Origin: Guillardia theta CCMP2712
Taxonomy: Eukaryota > Cryptophyceae > Pyrenomonadales > Geminigeraceae
Length of the DNA: 64,000 nt
Direction: 5' to 3'
NCBI RefSeq assembly: GCF_000315625.1
Contig: NW_005434663.1
Coordinates: 800,666-864,665, forward strand
Shown in pieces: positions 19,793 through 30,300 of the stretch (within the stretch, counting starts at the first letter, position 1; each line of letters begins with the position of its first letter). Under the pieces are notes generated by a model. The model was not told the origin of the DNA, did not search any database, and was given only the letters and a program-made list of their open reading frames with translations. Position numbers and translations under genes: made by a program.

Positions 19793-19889
19793 ACATCGGC
19801 CTCGTACATCTCACCGAGCTTCTGTTTGTCGTTCACGAACTTCCCGTCGAAGTCGAACGGGTTGTGGAGCAAGTCGTTACCTGGAGGCT
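19793..19889 (-). pseudogene. Truncated 3' end of the 23135 gene
   Basis: Encodes the last 32 or so residues (through EMYEADVDA and the stop) of the protein intact at 23135-23581. It then breaks off at 19889 at the junction with the inserted segment. No start or upstream exon is present, so it is dead. Confidence 0.75.
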
Positions 19890-20127
19890 AAGGGGTAGTG
19901 CTCTTCGTCTCGGAGGTAGGTAGTCTCCGCATAAATATCGCATTTTTGTATGTATATAAATATAACGGGTGTTTCGTTTTCCCCACAGTAGGCTATAAGT
20001 AGAGCTATGGGATCTAGTAGGATTCGAAGTAGGTTCAATACTTCTCCTTTAGTTTTCTGTCAATGATTACTGTGAAGTCAACATCTCTACTTCTGTTGCT
20101 CTCTAGTTTGTTGCTCTCTATCTGAAA
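19890..20127 (+). promoter_or_regulatory. Probable promoter of the second coiled-coil ORF
   Basis: AT-rich sequence absent from copy 1. It contains a TATATAAATATA-like stretch near 19952 and CTATAAGTA near 19995, 130-180 bases ahead of ATG 20128. It lies immediately inside the left junction of the inserted segment. Confidence 0.35.
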
Positions 20128-21360
20128 ATGTTGAGGAGAGGTTTGAGTCTGAGCATGCAGACAAGAAAAGGAAGACTAGGAGGAGATAAGCAGCTGCTCT
20201 ACAGTGTTGGTCGGGAGAGGCCACGGCAGATCACGCTGCCAAGACCCCTCAGCATGTCCCCAACAGGATCAGCAAGCTGGTGGCCGTGGCAGTCAAGCAA
20301 AAGGCTTGACCGCATGGAGCGACACCTGGATGACATGAAGAAAGGGATCGAAGATCTCAAGACCGAAATGCTGAAAGATCTCAGGACCCACATGGATACA
20401 CTCATTGCAGACAAGGACGCGCGGCTGAAAGATCTCAGGACCGACATGGATACACTCATTGCAGACAAGGACGCCCACAAGGATACACTCATTGCATACA
20501 AGGACGCGCGGCTGAAAGATCTCAGGACCCACATGGATACACTCATTGCAGACAAGGACGCCCACAAGGATACACTCATTGCATACAAGGACGCGCGGCT
20601 GAAAGATCTCAGGACCCACATGGATACACTCATTGCAGACAAGGACGCCCACAAGGATACACTCATTGCATACAAGGACGCGCGGCTGAAAGATCTCAGG
20701 ACCCACATGGATACACTCATTGCAGACAAGGACGCCCACAAGGATACACTCATTGCATACAAGGACGCGCGGCTGCAAGATCTCAGGACCCACATGGATA
20801 CACTCATTGCATACAAGGACGCGCGGCTGCAAGATCTCAGGACCGACAAGGAGAGACTCCACGACCAATTGCAGCAACAGAAGATTGAAACTCTCCGAGA
20901 ATTATCGCGGTTCAAGGTCATACCCAACAACCGAGCTCTGATTGAGATGGCCATTGAACGGTACAGCAGGGGCTGTATGTCTCTCACGAAAAGTGTGAAG
21001 ATGTTTGTGGATGAGCATTTGTTGACGGCAGACACGAAGACATTGAGTGAGTATGGCAGAAAAGTCTGTAAGAAGCTGCGAGACGTTGGCTTCGCAGGGA
21101 AGGAAGAACTTGTTGGGAAAGAACTGGAAAACCTCATGCACGAGATCTCAAAACCTTTACCCAGACCGCCCATATCAGGTATTTACAGAGGGTATGTGGT
21201 TGGAGGGGATTCGCCGCTTGCAGAAGCGCTTGCGATCGTGATCTCAAGACTACAAGAATGCAATCTCGTGGAAAACCTGGATGTCCTGCTGGTCGATGGG
21301 GAAGGGAAATGCAAGTGCATGCTAACGGATGGAGAGATCATTAAATACAGTGAAGAGTAG
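20128..21360 (+). CDS. Coiled-coil protein of composite repeat (29-residue repeat type)
   Basis: 410 residues. The N-terminus (LGGDKQLLYSVGRER) and the 190-residue C-terminal half (RFKVIPNNRALIE, FVDEHLLTADTKTLSEYG, KCMLTDGEIIKYSEE) are close to the ORF at 9885-10826. The middle is different: about four 87-base direct repeats (20420-20790) each encoding a 29-residue unit that begins LKDLRTHMDTLIADKDAHK, plus shortened units. The charged heptad-like pattern suggests an extended coiled coil. An insertion of ERYSR near 20955 also distinguishes the copies. Function unknown. Confidence 0.65.
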   Translation: MLRRGLSLSMQTRKGRLGGDKQLLYSVGRERPRQITLPRPLSMSPTGSASWWPWQSSKRLDRMERHLDDMKKGIEDLKTEMLKDLRTHMDTLIADKDARLKDLRTDMDTLIADKDAHKDTLIAYKDARLKDLRTHMDTLIADKDAHKDTLIAYKDARLKDLRTHMDTLIADKDAHKDTLIAYKDARLKDLRTHMDTLIADKDAHKDTLIAYKDARLQDLRTHMDTLIAYKDARLQDLRTDKERLHDQLQQQKIETLRELSRFKVIPNNRALIEMAIERYSRGCMSLTKSVKMFVDEHLLTADTKTLSEYGRKVCKKLRDVGFAGKEELVGKELENLMHEISKPLPRPPISGIYRGYVVGGDSPLAEALAIVISRLQECNLVENLDVLLVDGEGKCKCMLTDGEIIKYSEE

Positions 21361-21368
21361 TCTAGGAT

Positions 21369-21608
21369 CTACATGTCGTCATCAACGTGATGTATTGCTT
21401 TTTGCGAGTGAATGAGCCGGTTCCTCCCCTTTGAGAAGCCGATGCAGCCTCTTCGGGAATTCTGTGCATACAAACGAAAAGAAAGAAGCGTATCCTTGAT
21501 AGCAAGGAGTTTCCTGTCCGTCGTGTCATAATTGCGCTCGGTAGCAGTCAACAGCCTGCTGCAGTATCCAACGACGCGAGGGTCGTGGTCGCGCGAATGT
21601 GGGATCAC
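21369..21608 (-). pseudogene. RNase H fragment of gypsy-like element, second copy
   Basis: 79 codons, almost identical to 9637-9876, with TATERNYDTTDRKLLAIKDT. Note R-K-L in place of R-E-L, which removes the glutamate of the family motif. Convergent with the coiled-coil ORF, 8 bases apart. Confidence 0.6.
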
Positions 21609-21663
21609 TGGCTGAAATGTAGGCTGAAATGATTCATTTCAGAGAGAACCCAGACAGGATTCA

Positions 21664-21876
21664 ATGATTGCAGCAGGTCAGAATAACATGCAAGTAGTCA
21701 ACGAGAATACATCCATGCACAAGGAGTTCATCGGAGAGTACCTTCGAGAGGTGCTACGAGAGGGAGAGTTTCGAGGTTCTTTTCCCACTAATGCTTTCCT
21801 GCCGGATGAACTTGGGAGCATGATGCAGGCATGGAACTTATGGAACGAAGAAGATACCCAAGTTACGCTCTGTTGA
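21664..21876 (+). pseudogene. Short ORF of composite repeat, frameshifted copy
   Basis: Matches the ORF at 9288-9581 for about 60 residues up to AWNLW. A 14-base deletion then changes the frame and the ORF ends after 10 more codons. The downstream DNA still matches the other copy, so the shortening is secondary. Confidence 0.5.
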
Positions 21877-22180
21877 CCCGGCAGTATTGCACACGAAGAA
21901 CCGCAAGAAACGTCTTGTATTTTGTATTTTAGCGGTGAATTAAAGGGTGTAAACGGAATTCAAAAGTGTAACGTTGAGACCAACTATAGCAGAGCTTCAC
22001 CTTGCTTTGTTAAAAAGAAAGCATGCTACTTTTGTCGTTCATGCACCTTTCATTTTGCAACTTCAAGAGTGCAACGATTTTTTGCCGGAGTGATTGATAT
22101 TGTCCGTTCAGTGGAATTCGCTTGTGTTAGAAGAGTCATGACATGATATAACTCATGAGGATTCATAAAAAGAATATCAA

Positions 22181-22231
22181 GTGCCTTTTTATAAGCTCGA
22201 CGACTTCGAACCACCCGGAGATGAATGATAG
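22181..22231 (+). pseudogene. Copied fragment of last PPR exon
   Basis: Right-hand copy of the PPR C-terminus coding sequence (LDDFEPPGDE then TGA). It carries several substitutions and is separated from the rest of the gene by the inserted segment. Confidence 0.7.
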
Positions 22232-23241
22232 GGCAGGTCACCGCCTTCTCCTGGGCCTCAGTTGGGGGAGTTTGACGACTTGTACCCAGCCGTTATCGGA
22301 CGTTTGGAGATGTGAAGCAACTTCACATCGAAGTGTAGTGTAGCCTTAGGAGGGATAGAGCCCGGGTACCTGCGCACGCAAGGGCAGCAGCGTCAGTTCA
22401 AGTCACAAGGGAACACAACGATACCCCTGGTCTCCGTAAGCAAGGGAAGGAGGAATCGTTAGCCTGCGGGGACAGTCAGGGGTCCACAACGAGCCCTCAG
22501 TGCCGTACTTGCGCTCTCCTCCTACTCTCATGCCCTGCAGGCCGATGTCGTCGCCTTTGATGACCTTGATGGATGTGTCAAGCCCGCCGGCTCCACCATA
22601 ATCATATCACCTGCCCTTCTCGGAACATGAAGACATACTTTCCTTGATCAAACACAGATCTTGTGTAACATAAAGTCAATCAACTTGCTGTGCTTAATCA
22701 AGTGTTATTACCCATCTTGCAGTTTTCCAACGTATCCGATCGTTGCCGTGTCTCCGGGTTTGAGCTGTTCTCCACTACCGACCTTCACATCCTTCACCTG
22801 TCCTGACAATCATCGCACAAGAACAGCAAGAAGGCGCGAGTTCCTGCAGGCCTAGATCCATTCTAGCCTGCGCTAGACTGAGAGCGAGCTCGGGAGCATG
22901 GCCAGGCATTCTCCCCCAGTACCTGTGTGAGGGCGTAAGAGGAGGAGGATGAGGAGGAGGAGGAGGAGAAGGATGAGGAGGAGCACTACCAGCAATCGTT
23001 CATGCAGTCGAAACCTCCACTAGGCGACGACACAGTCTTGAGGTAGCACACGCCCTTCGCAGGATGGTACGTGTACCCCCTACAAGCTTCATGCTGCGAA
23101 CACGCTTGCTTGCATGCAACGCCTAACAACCTCGTCATGCGTCGACATCGGCCTCGTACATCTCACCGAGCTTCTGTTTGTCGTTCACGAACTTCCCGTC
23201 GAAGTCGAACGGGTTGTGGAGCAAGTCGTTACCTGGAGGCA
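22181..23241. repeat. 1.06-kb direct repeat, right copy
   Basis: Partner of 18823-19889. Here the right edge runs into the intact minus-strand gene at 23135, whereas the left copy is intact on the PPR side. Together they define the pre-duplication locus as PPR gene, spacer, minus-strand gene. Confidence 0.9.
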
Positions 23242-24139
23242 GGTACCCCTTGTTCCACTCCCCCGCCTCAACCAGTTTTGCACGGAGCTTGTGATAAGCT
23301 CGTTCAGTGGCCTCGTGCGCTGCCTGCGTTGCTAAAGCAGGAAGTTCAGTGTCGTATGCAGCAGGAACTTGCTTTAGGATTTCTCTTCCGTATCCTCCGT
23401 TCTTATTCAGCATTCGACTCCGTACGTTCTGCTCGATCTGGCTCTCCTCCCTCTGACTGGAAAGAGTCTGCATCCAAGATGTAAAGCCGGATTTGTGCTG
23501 CGGAGCTTTGCTCTTGCCGAACTTGTCTCCCTCACGAGATAGCGCATTGTAGACTTCCTCTTGCGCCAACAGTGTCGCCATAGCCGAAAGCTTTCTCCTG
23601 CACTCTCACTTCAAGGGGCTACAGGCTTGCCCATTGGACCTACCTCACACTCTTGGGAGGTGTCTTCTTCACCCTTGCGACTCGGTCAGCCATCGAAGGG
23701 CTCACCGCCAAACTCTCCTCCAGAAGCGAGGACGATGAGCTGGCATTCTTCTGGGTGATGGGGGCTACAACATTCCAAACAACAACCCTGCAAAGTGTGG
23801 TAAGGAGAAAAGCACTCTTGCCAGGCACTTTACAATGTGAGAAGGAAAGAGATGGCGACGAACGATGGTTTTGAAAGCATCTGCGCAAGGGATCAGAACA
23901 TTGCGATGGTCTAAGGTTGACATGGTACGATGTGGAATGTATCTCGACTGGCACATGCTCACGACCGTGTACCAAAAAGACAAGAGAGCTTGTAGTGCTA
24001 CCAACAGCATCCTCCTCCTCCTCCTCCTCCTCCTCCTGCTACCAACAGCATCCTGCTGCTGCTGCTCCTTCTGCTGCTGCTCCTTCTGCTGCTGCTCCTT
24101 CTGCTGCTGCTCATTCTGCTGCTGCTCCTGCTCCGCCAT
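23135..24139 (-). CDS. Unknown gene, at least two exons, Gln-rich N-terminus possible
   Basis: The best-supported exons are 23135-23597 and 23644 upwards to about 23770, joined over a 46-nt GT-AG intron (23598-23643). The join reads KKTPPKSVR then RKLSAMATLLAQEEVYNALS. The body is charged and helical, with NKNGGYGREILKQVPAAYDT and NPFDFDGKFVNDKQKLGE, ending YEADVDA. A further exon may start at ATG 24139 (MAEQEQQQNEQQQKEQQQ), encoded by a CTG/CTC repeat on the plus strand; its link to the rest is a guess. No domain recognised. Confidence 0.55.
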
Positions 24140-24349
24140 GTCATCTCAATATCTCGTAGGGGCAAGGTGCATGATCGAAATCGATTAAATACTCCCGATT
24201 TCACCACTTGATCACTGTAAATCGATTCAAATCTATATCCTCAGTACAAAGTGCGGATCAGACCAATAAAATTCAATCATCGGGAAGGTTTAGTTCGATT
24301 CAATTGCATCAAACCGATTCGAATCAACGCCCGTTCAGGCCATGGCAGA

Positions 24350-25922
24350 ATGCTGAACAGTAGGGCGGGCGCTGCGATCGCGGCATGCGGGGTCGCCATG
24401 CTGCTCCTCGTTGGCTTGAGGGCTGGAGAGGATCAACCGACAGCTCTGGTCGCCGACAGGGCGAGCCTGAGGGACCTGGTCTCTTGCCATGTCGATGGCT
24501 CGAGCAGCTGGGGCCTGACGCACTACCCAGGTTCGGCGGGGCAATGATGCGCAGGATATGCTCGACCATTCGGTCATTGCGTATCCCAAGGGGAAGTATG
24601 TCGACACTTCGCTATGGCGAGACGTTCAGCTCGGCTGTGCTCAGCAGCCTGTTGCCACCACGATCATGTCAGAGGATGGTTTCTTGCACTCACTGTCGCA
24701 CTCATTTCCTCTTGGCTAGCTCCTCACCATGCGCGCCGACGGGAGAGGGAGAAGTTGAAACGTACAGTCCTGAGACGTAAGATCTTTTCGGCAGTCTTGT
24801 GTGCTCTGATCTCACTGCAGGACTACCACAACGACCAGCACAGCAGGTTTTCTAGACCCGTGGAGCCTCCGACAGGCTCGTTTAGAAGCCACGTGCGCAA
24901 CGACAGGAGGAGGGAGAGGAGGCTGGACCTGATGATGTTGTGCAGCGCGAAAGAAGTTCGGCATGTCGATGTTGAAACGCATCTGCAAAGGGATCTCGAA
25001 CGACAGATGAACAAAGTGAAAAATTTCCGATCCTCCTCCTCCCTCCTCATTCCGTTCCCGCGCAGATCCATCTGCTGAAGCTGGCGTTGAAGTCCAAGGT
25101 CTTGCGCTTCCAAGTGTCTCCGTCCCTGCTCACTTCGTCTGTCCAGATCAAAACTCTGCAGAAGAGTGTTCACCAGGCTCCAAAGGACGACGACGACGAC
25201 CCTCTTTGGTAATCCCGTTCCATCCAGATCGTTGATCTGACAGTCGAGCAGGAAAGGCGTCGACCTGCACCTGACCCAAGCAGATCTGACCCCTCCGACT
25301 GATGAGCAGCGGCAGGCGAGTCCTGGACATGTGCAGGTCACGGCGATGATAGTGTGAGCAGGAGGAGGAGGAGCGATGGAACCAGCGCGCAGCGACAAAC
25401 CGCGAGTGGAACGAGGAGGTCATACGAGGTCTCGAGGACATGGCAGGAGACTGACAACTTTGGTGAGAGCAGTTGTCAGACCCGAAGGCTGAGCTGAAGG
25501 AGCTGAAGAAGGTAGGAAGCGAACGCCACAGTCTTCCCTGACTCCTGCTGGTGTTCAGCTGGACTACTTGCGCGGTAGCTCGAGACGCTTCAAGGGGCGC
25601 GAGGACGATGGGAAAGAGATCGACAGGTGGCAGGCAGCCTGCTCAGCATCGCTTGTAACATGCGAGACGCTGCAGGACTGAACAAGAAGAAATCTCGACT
25701 CTAACTCCCCCCTCATCGTCCCTGTAAGGACAACTCCTGCCCCCCTTCACGCAAGCACTGACATGCTTGCCGTAGGTTCTGGGAGTGGGAGCCTTCGCTG
25801 TGAGTGCTCGTTGCGTCTCAAGCTCTCCCTGACATCGCTCTACCTTGTGGCTTCTTGTTTGTTCTCTCGATGTCGTCAGGCACTACCATGACCTCGGGCC
25901 GGATGGAAAGCCAGTGAGACCT

Positions 25923-25966
<44 letters not shown>

Positions 25967-27254
25967 CCTGCTCCTCCTGCTCCTCTTTCCTGCCCCTCCC
26001 TTTCTCTACTTCTCTTCTATTCCCCTCTTGCCCCTCTACCAATCCCGAGGTCTCTCCTGTTTCCCATCCTCCCCCCCCTCTCTGTCGCCACATCTTTCTC
26101 ATCGTTGCTTCCCAGGTCAAGACAAGGACAAGAGTCGTCGAAAGGAGAAGCAGCAAGGTAGGACAACGAAGGAGGATTGACCTCCCTGTCTTGACAAGAC
26201 CCGCAGCCTGCTCCTACCAGAGGCCGCAGGCCGCAGCCGATTGCACGGAAGAGAAAGGAGCAGGTGAATCTTCACTTTGTAGAGCTGAGGGATGGACTGA
26301 CTTCCTTTCTTCGCAGCCCACCGTGACCCATCGGGTTGCGCTTGTTGGCGGTTGGCGGGGCTGTTGGCTGAGTGAGTGTGCTCAGGTGAAGTCGAACGCC
26401 TGCTTCTTCTGCAGGGACGCAGAGAAATACTTGAAGGACAGCGCTCGACCGGACAGTCGGGGCAGGTGGGGGAGGACGAGGCGGAGGAGCGAGGGGGAGA
26501 AGAAAAGGGAGGGGGAAGGAAAGAGGAAAGGGGAGGGAGCAAGAGAGAGGGAGGAGCGAAGAGGGAGGAGCAAGCAAAGAGCGAAGAGGAGGGAGGGAGG
26601 AAGGGGAGGGGCGAAGGAGAGAGCTCGCAGCGGGGAGTGCGGGGCAGGGCAGGATTCCTCAGACCTTGGGTGTGACTCGTGGGCTGCAGCAAAGACGCTG
26701 ACCCGAGCTCTGAGCTTCCCTTCTTCTCGTCGGACTGGAAGGATGCGCAGGAGGGAGCAGATTTCGTCAAGTCGTTCCCCAACACGAAAGACCTGTATCC
26801 CCAGCTGATGGCAAGTTTGCGCCTCGCTGACCCTGCCCTGCTGCAGGAGAGTGCTGGACTGGTTGGGAGCTGAGGCTGATGAGGAGAGCCCGTACGACGG
26901 AACGAAAGACAGTGAGGCAGAGAGGAGAGGGCATGCGGGAAGCGAGGAGCCGAGGCAACGAGTGGTCAGGGGCGGCGGAGTAGTTAGTGAGGAGGAGGGG
27001 AAGCAGACTGAGAAGGAAGAAACGAAGGGGGGTTGACCGGCAGGAATGGAACAGAGGAAGATTATGGGGATGATGAGGAGGAAGGGAGGGAGGGAGGGAG
27101 GAGGAGGAGGAGGAGGAGGAGGAGGAGGAGAGGTGCTGGTGGTAATGCGCGAGTGGCAGGCATGAGCGCTACCGGCGCTATCTCGTCGATCCCCTCCGGC
27201 TACTTTGACTTCCCTAAGGCCTCGGGGTACTACACGCACTATGGCGGGTGGTAG
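24350..27254 (+). CDS. Multi-exon putative type II membrane protein, function unknown
   Basis: Exon 1 (24350-24478) encodes MLNSRAGAAIAACGVAMLLL, a signal-anchor-like start. A 52-nt intron leads to exon 2 (24531-24678, VRRGNDAQDMLDHSVIAYPK...). Further coding-like exons are visible: DYHNDQHSRFSRPVEPP (from 24821), IHLLKLALKSKVLRFQ (from 25067), EEERWNQRAATNREWNEE (from about 25365), LDYLRGSSRRFKGREDD (from about 25560), HYHDLGPDGKP (about 25880), DAEKYLKDSARPD (about 26415), SDWKDAQEGADFVKSFPNT (about 26738), and a last exon GMSATGAISSIPSGYFDFPK ending YYTHYGGW at 27254. Introns hold CTG/CTC and GGA repeats. One junction near 24720-24820 could not be made frame-consistent. No family recognised. 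Confidence 0.45.
25919..25985. repeat. (CTGCTC)n intronic microsatellite
   Basis: Tandem CTGCTC hexamers, probably inside an intron of the + strand gene. Confidence 0.8.
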
Positions 27255-27357
27255 GACAAGGGGGGTGCAGACCTCCAGTGAGGGAGCAGCCCCCAGCAGA
27301 CGACCGCGCAGCCCCCAGCTGGAAGTGGAGGAGCTGAGAAAGGCTAATTGGACACCT
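27255..27357. other. Short spacer between convergent genes
   Basis: About 100 bases between the + strand stop at 27254 and the proposed minus-strand stop. No feature seen. Confidence 0.3.
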
Positions 27358-30300
27358 TCAGATACAGAACTCAATCCCCTCCTCATCCTGCGATGCCGAT
27401 GGGGCCTTGAAGTGCGACCCGTTCCTGCTGGGCTGGTCAGGAGGGGGAGAGCTGGGGGAAGTCAGGGAACCTGCCGGTACCAGCTGAGGAGACGCTCTGG
27501 GGCTTTTGAATCCTCGAGTGGGCGCGCTGATGAGGAGGATCAGCCGGTACAAGCGAAGGAGTGGAGAGGGTGGGGAAGGGCAGAGGAGAGGAGAATGAAA
27601 GGGATAGTAGAGGAATAGAGGAGAAGAGAAGAGAAAAGAGAGGAGGGAGGAGGCAGGGAAAGGCGTATGGGAAAAAGAAAGTGAACCGGAAGCCTGGCGC
27701 TTCTGCCGAGCTGGGAAGGGTCGAACGTGGAGCTTGAGGCGGAGGATAGGTGACCTTCGAACGAAACTCTGCAGGGGGCATAAGCATGACGACAGTTGGC
27801 AGCTGAACTTGTTCTGTGCACTATGAATACTTTTGACTTCCTCCTGCTCCTTGCTCTCTTCCTCCCCTCCGCTCTCCCCTCCAGCACTATCTTCCCTCCT
27901 CCCTCCTCCCTCCTCCCTCCTCCCTCCTCCCTCCTCCCTCCTCCCTCTTCCTCTGCTCTCCGAACTCAGGGCTCGTTCCTCACCTTCTCCCTCGCTCTTC
28001 GCTCGTTCGTGACAGCGGCGGCGTCTCTGCCCTCCTCGGCATCCCCGGCGCACCATCATCCACCTGCATGCCATCAGAGCCCAGCAGGAGGTGAGCTGAA
28101 GTACCCCTCCGTTCCCGTGCTCGAATGTGTTGGCCGAACGTAGGGAGGTAGCATCGTTCCAGTCTGGCTCGCCGCTCACGTGCTGCGCTCTGGAGTCAAC
28201 CTTCTCCCTCCCAGCTCACGGGCCTTACCGAAGCTGAACCTCCCGTCCTGACAGAGTTGGCCTTCTGCTCTCGGAGGTGGGTGGAGGAGGAATAGGAGGA
28301 GGAGGAGGAGGAGGAGGAGGAGGAGGAGGTTGAGGAGGAAGAGGGAAGAATGAGAGGAGGAGGTGGTGGGGCCGGAGATCAGAGCCGCGGGAAAGAGGAA
28401 GGACACAAGAAAGGATGGGAAAGGGAGGAGGGAGAGGAAGGAGGAGGGATAAAGGGCGGAGGGAGAGGAAGGAGAAGAGAAGGAGAAGGAAAGGAGTCAA
28501 TGAAGATTCTGGACATGTTCTCTTCCCTCCCTACCGTTATCGCGTGGTCGAGCTCTGAGGTCACCCAGCTCTCGACCTTCTTGCTCTCCTTCATCTGACC
28601 AATTGTGACCCTTCTCCTCCTCCTCCTNNNNNNNNNNNNNNNNNNNNNNNNNNNNNNNNNNNNNNNNNNNNNNNNNNNNNNNNNNNNNNNNNNNNNNNNN
28701 NNNNNNNNNNNNNNNNNNNNNNNNNNNNNNNNNNNNNNNNNNNNNNNNNNNNNNNNNNNNNNNNNNNNNNNNNNNNNNNNNNNNNNNNNNNNNNNNNNNN
28801 NNNNNNNNNNNNNNNNNNNNNNNNNNNNNNNNNNNNNNNNNNNNNNNNNNNNNNNNNNNNNNNNNNNNNNNNNNNNNNNNNNNNNNNNNNNNNNNNNNNN
28901 NNNNNNNNNNNNNNNNNNNNNNNNNNNNNNNNNNNNNNNNNNNNNNNNNNNNNNNNNNNNNNNNNNNNNNNNNNNNNNNNNNNNNNNNNNNNNNNNNNNN
29001 NNNNNNNNNNNNNNNNNNNNNNNNNNNNNNNNNNNNNNNNNNNNNNNNNNNNNNNNNNNNNNNNNNNNNNNNNNNNNNNNNNNNNNNNNNNNNNNNNNNN
29101 NNNNNNNNNNNNNNNNNNNNNNNNNNNNNNNNNNNNNNNNNNNNNNNNNNNNNNNNNNNNNNNNNNNNNNNNNNNNNNNNNNNNNNNNNNNNNNNNNNNN
29201 NNNNNNNNNNNNNNNNNNNNNNNNNNNNNNNNNNNNNNNNNNNNNNNNNNNNNNNNNNNNNNNNNNNNNNNNNNNNNNNNNNNNNNNNNNNNNNNNNNNN
29301 NNNNNNNNNNNNNNNNNNNNNNNNNGATTATGGGAGTGATGAGGAGGAAGGAGTGAGGAGGGAGGAGGGAGGAGGGAGGAGGGAGGAGATAGTTGGAAGG
29401 GAACAGCAAACTTCAGTATCTTCATCTCTCGGTTTCCTCGTGATACCTGGAGGACGCTGAAGCTCATGGCCCGGCGCTCGTGTGGTGCAGGCCAGAAGCC
29501 GTGGGACTGTATGGCAAAGGAAGGATCGATGTAGCACTTGGAGAGAAAGTCGGAGGAGAGAGGGAGAGGAAAGTCCACGTCGACCTCGCAGCCTGCCCAG
29601 CATGCCTGCAAGCGAGAGAGACGTGAGGAGCAATGAGGAGAAGCAGGAAGGAGAAGCAGAGGAAGACGGGAGGAAGGAGAAGAGAGAGGAGGAGGAGGAA
29701 GAGGAAGGGAGGCGAAGGAAGGAGAGGTGGGAGAGGTGGCAGGGGATGGGAGGAGGAGGGAGGAAGAGGAGAAGAAGAGAAGAAGGAGAGGAAAGCAGAG
29801 GAGAAGTTCATCTGACTTTGTCAATGTCGCAAGCAGTCCCTTTGTGTTTGCGACGAGAAGCAATTCCAAGGAAGTTCTTGATGCTGATGATGTCGACAGA
29901 AAGCGGAGAAATCTGCCAAGAAGTGAACAAATGATGAAGATAAAGAAGAAGATGATGATGAGAATGAGGAGAAGGGAGGAATGGAATGAGGATTAAACAC
30001 CTTCATGGCTTGAGAGATGGCAGTCCTGAGCTTGAGTCGATCAGCATCTGTCAGGCTTTCGGCCCAGGGCCCATGGGAGATGGAGATGTTGGCAACGATG
30101 CTGAGGATAGAAGGTCATCAGCGAGAAAGAGGACAGGAAGCGTTCCTGAGGAGGAGAGAACGAGGAGCAGGAAGGAGAAATTTTGAGGAGAAGTATTCGT
30201 AGGAGGTGAGAGTACAAGAAGGAGGAGGATCAGGAGACGAGGAGGAGGAGGTTCAAGACGAGGAGGAGGAGGTTCAAGACGAGGAGGAGGAGGAGGGAGA

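Larger units (their letters stand above)
18823..19889. repeat. 1.07-kb direct repeat, left copy
   Basis: Matches 22181-23241 (offset 3358 at the start and 3352 at the end, the difference being a GAG-repeat length change). It starts within the last PPR exon and ends inside a truncated copy of the gene at 23135. Only scattered single-base differences are seen. Confidence 0.9.
20121..22112 (+). mobile_element. Composite repeat, copy 2, inserted between duplicated flanks
   Basis: Same parts as 9060-10820 but on the opposite strand: coiled-coil ORF, RNase H scrap (antisense), palindrome, short ORF, and a 109-base block 22004-22112 that has the opposite relative orientation. It sits inside a 2.29-kb segment (19890-22180) bounded by the 1.06-kb direct repeats. 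No terminal repeats are obvious. Confidence 0.55.

Noticed and set aside
23998-24188. Poly-Leu/poly-Cys/poly-Ala plus-strand ORFs at 23865-24188
   Set aside because: These are readings of a CTG/CTC repeat. The minus strand gives a more plausible Gln-rich N-terminus.
26117-27618. Long overlapping ORFs on both strands in 26.1-27.6 kb
   Set aside because: Generated by purine-rich GGA/GAG tracts that lack stops in all frames. They give Arg/Gly/Glu or Ser/Pro/Leu runs and no motif.
28379-29869. Very long minus-strand ORF and its companions across 28.4-29.9 kb
   Set aside because: Most of their length is translated N from the assembly gap and GGA/CTC microsatellite; no protein can be inferred.
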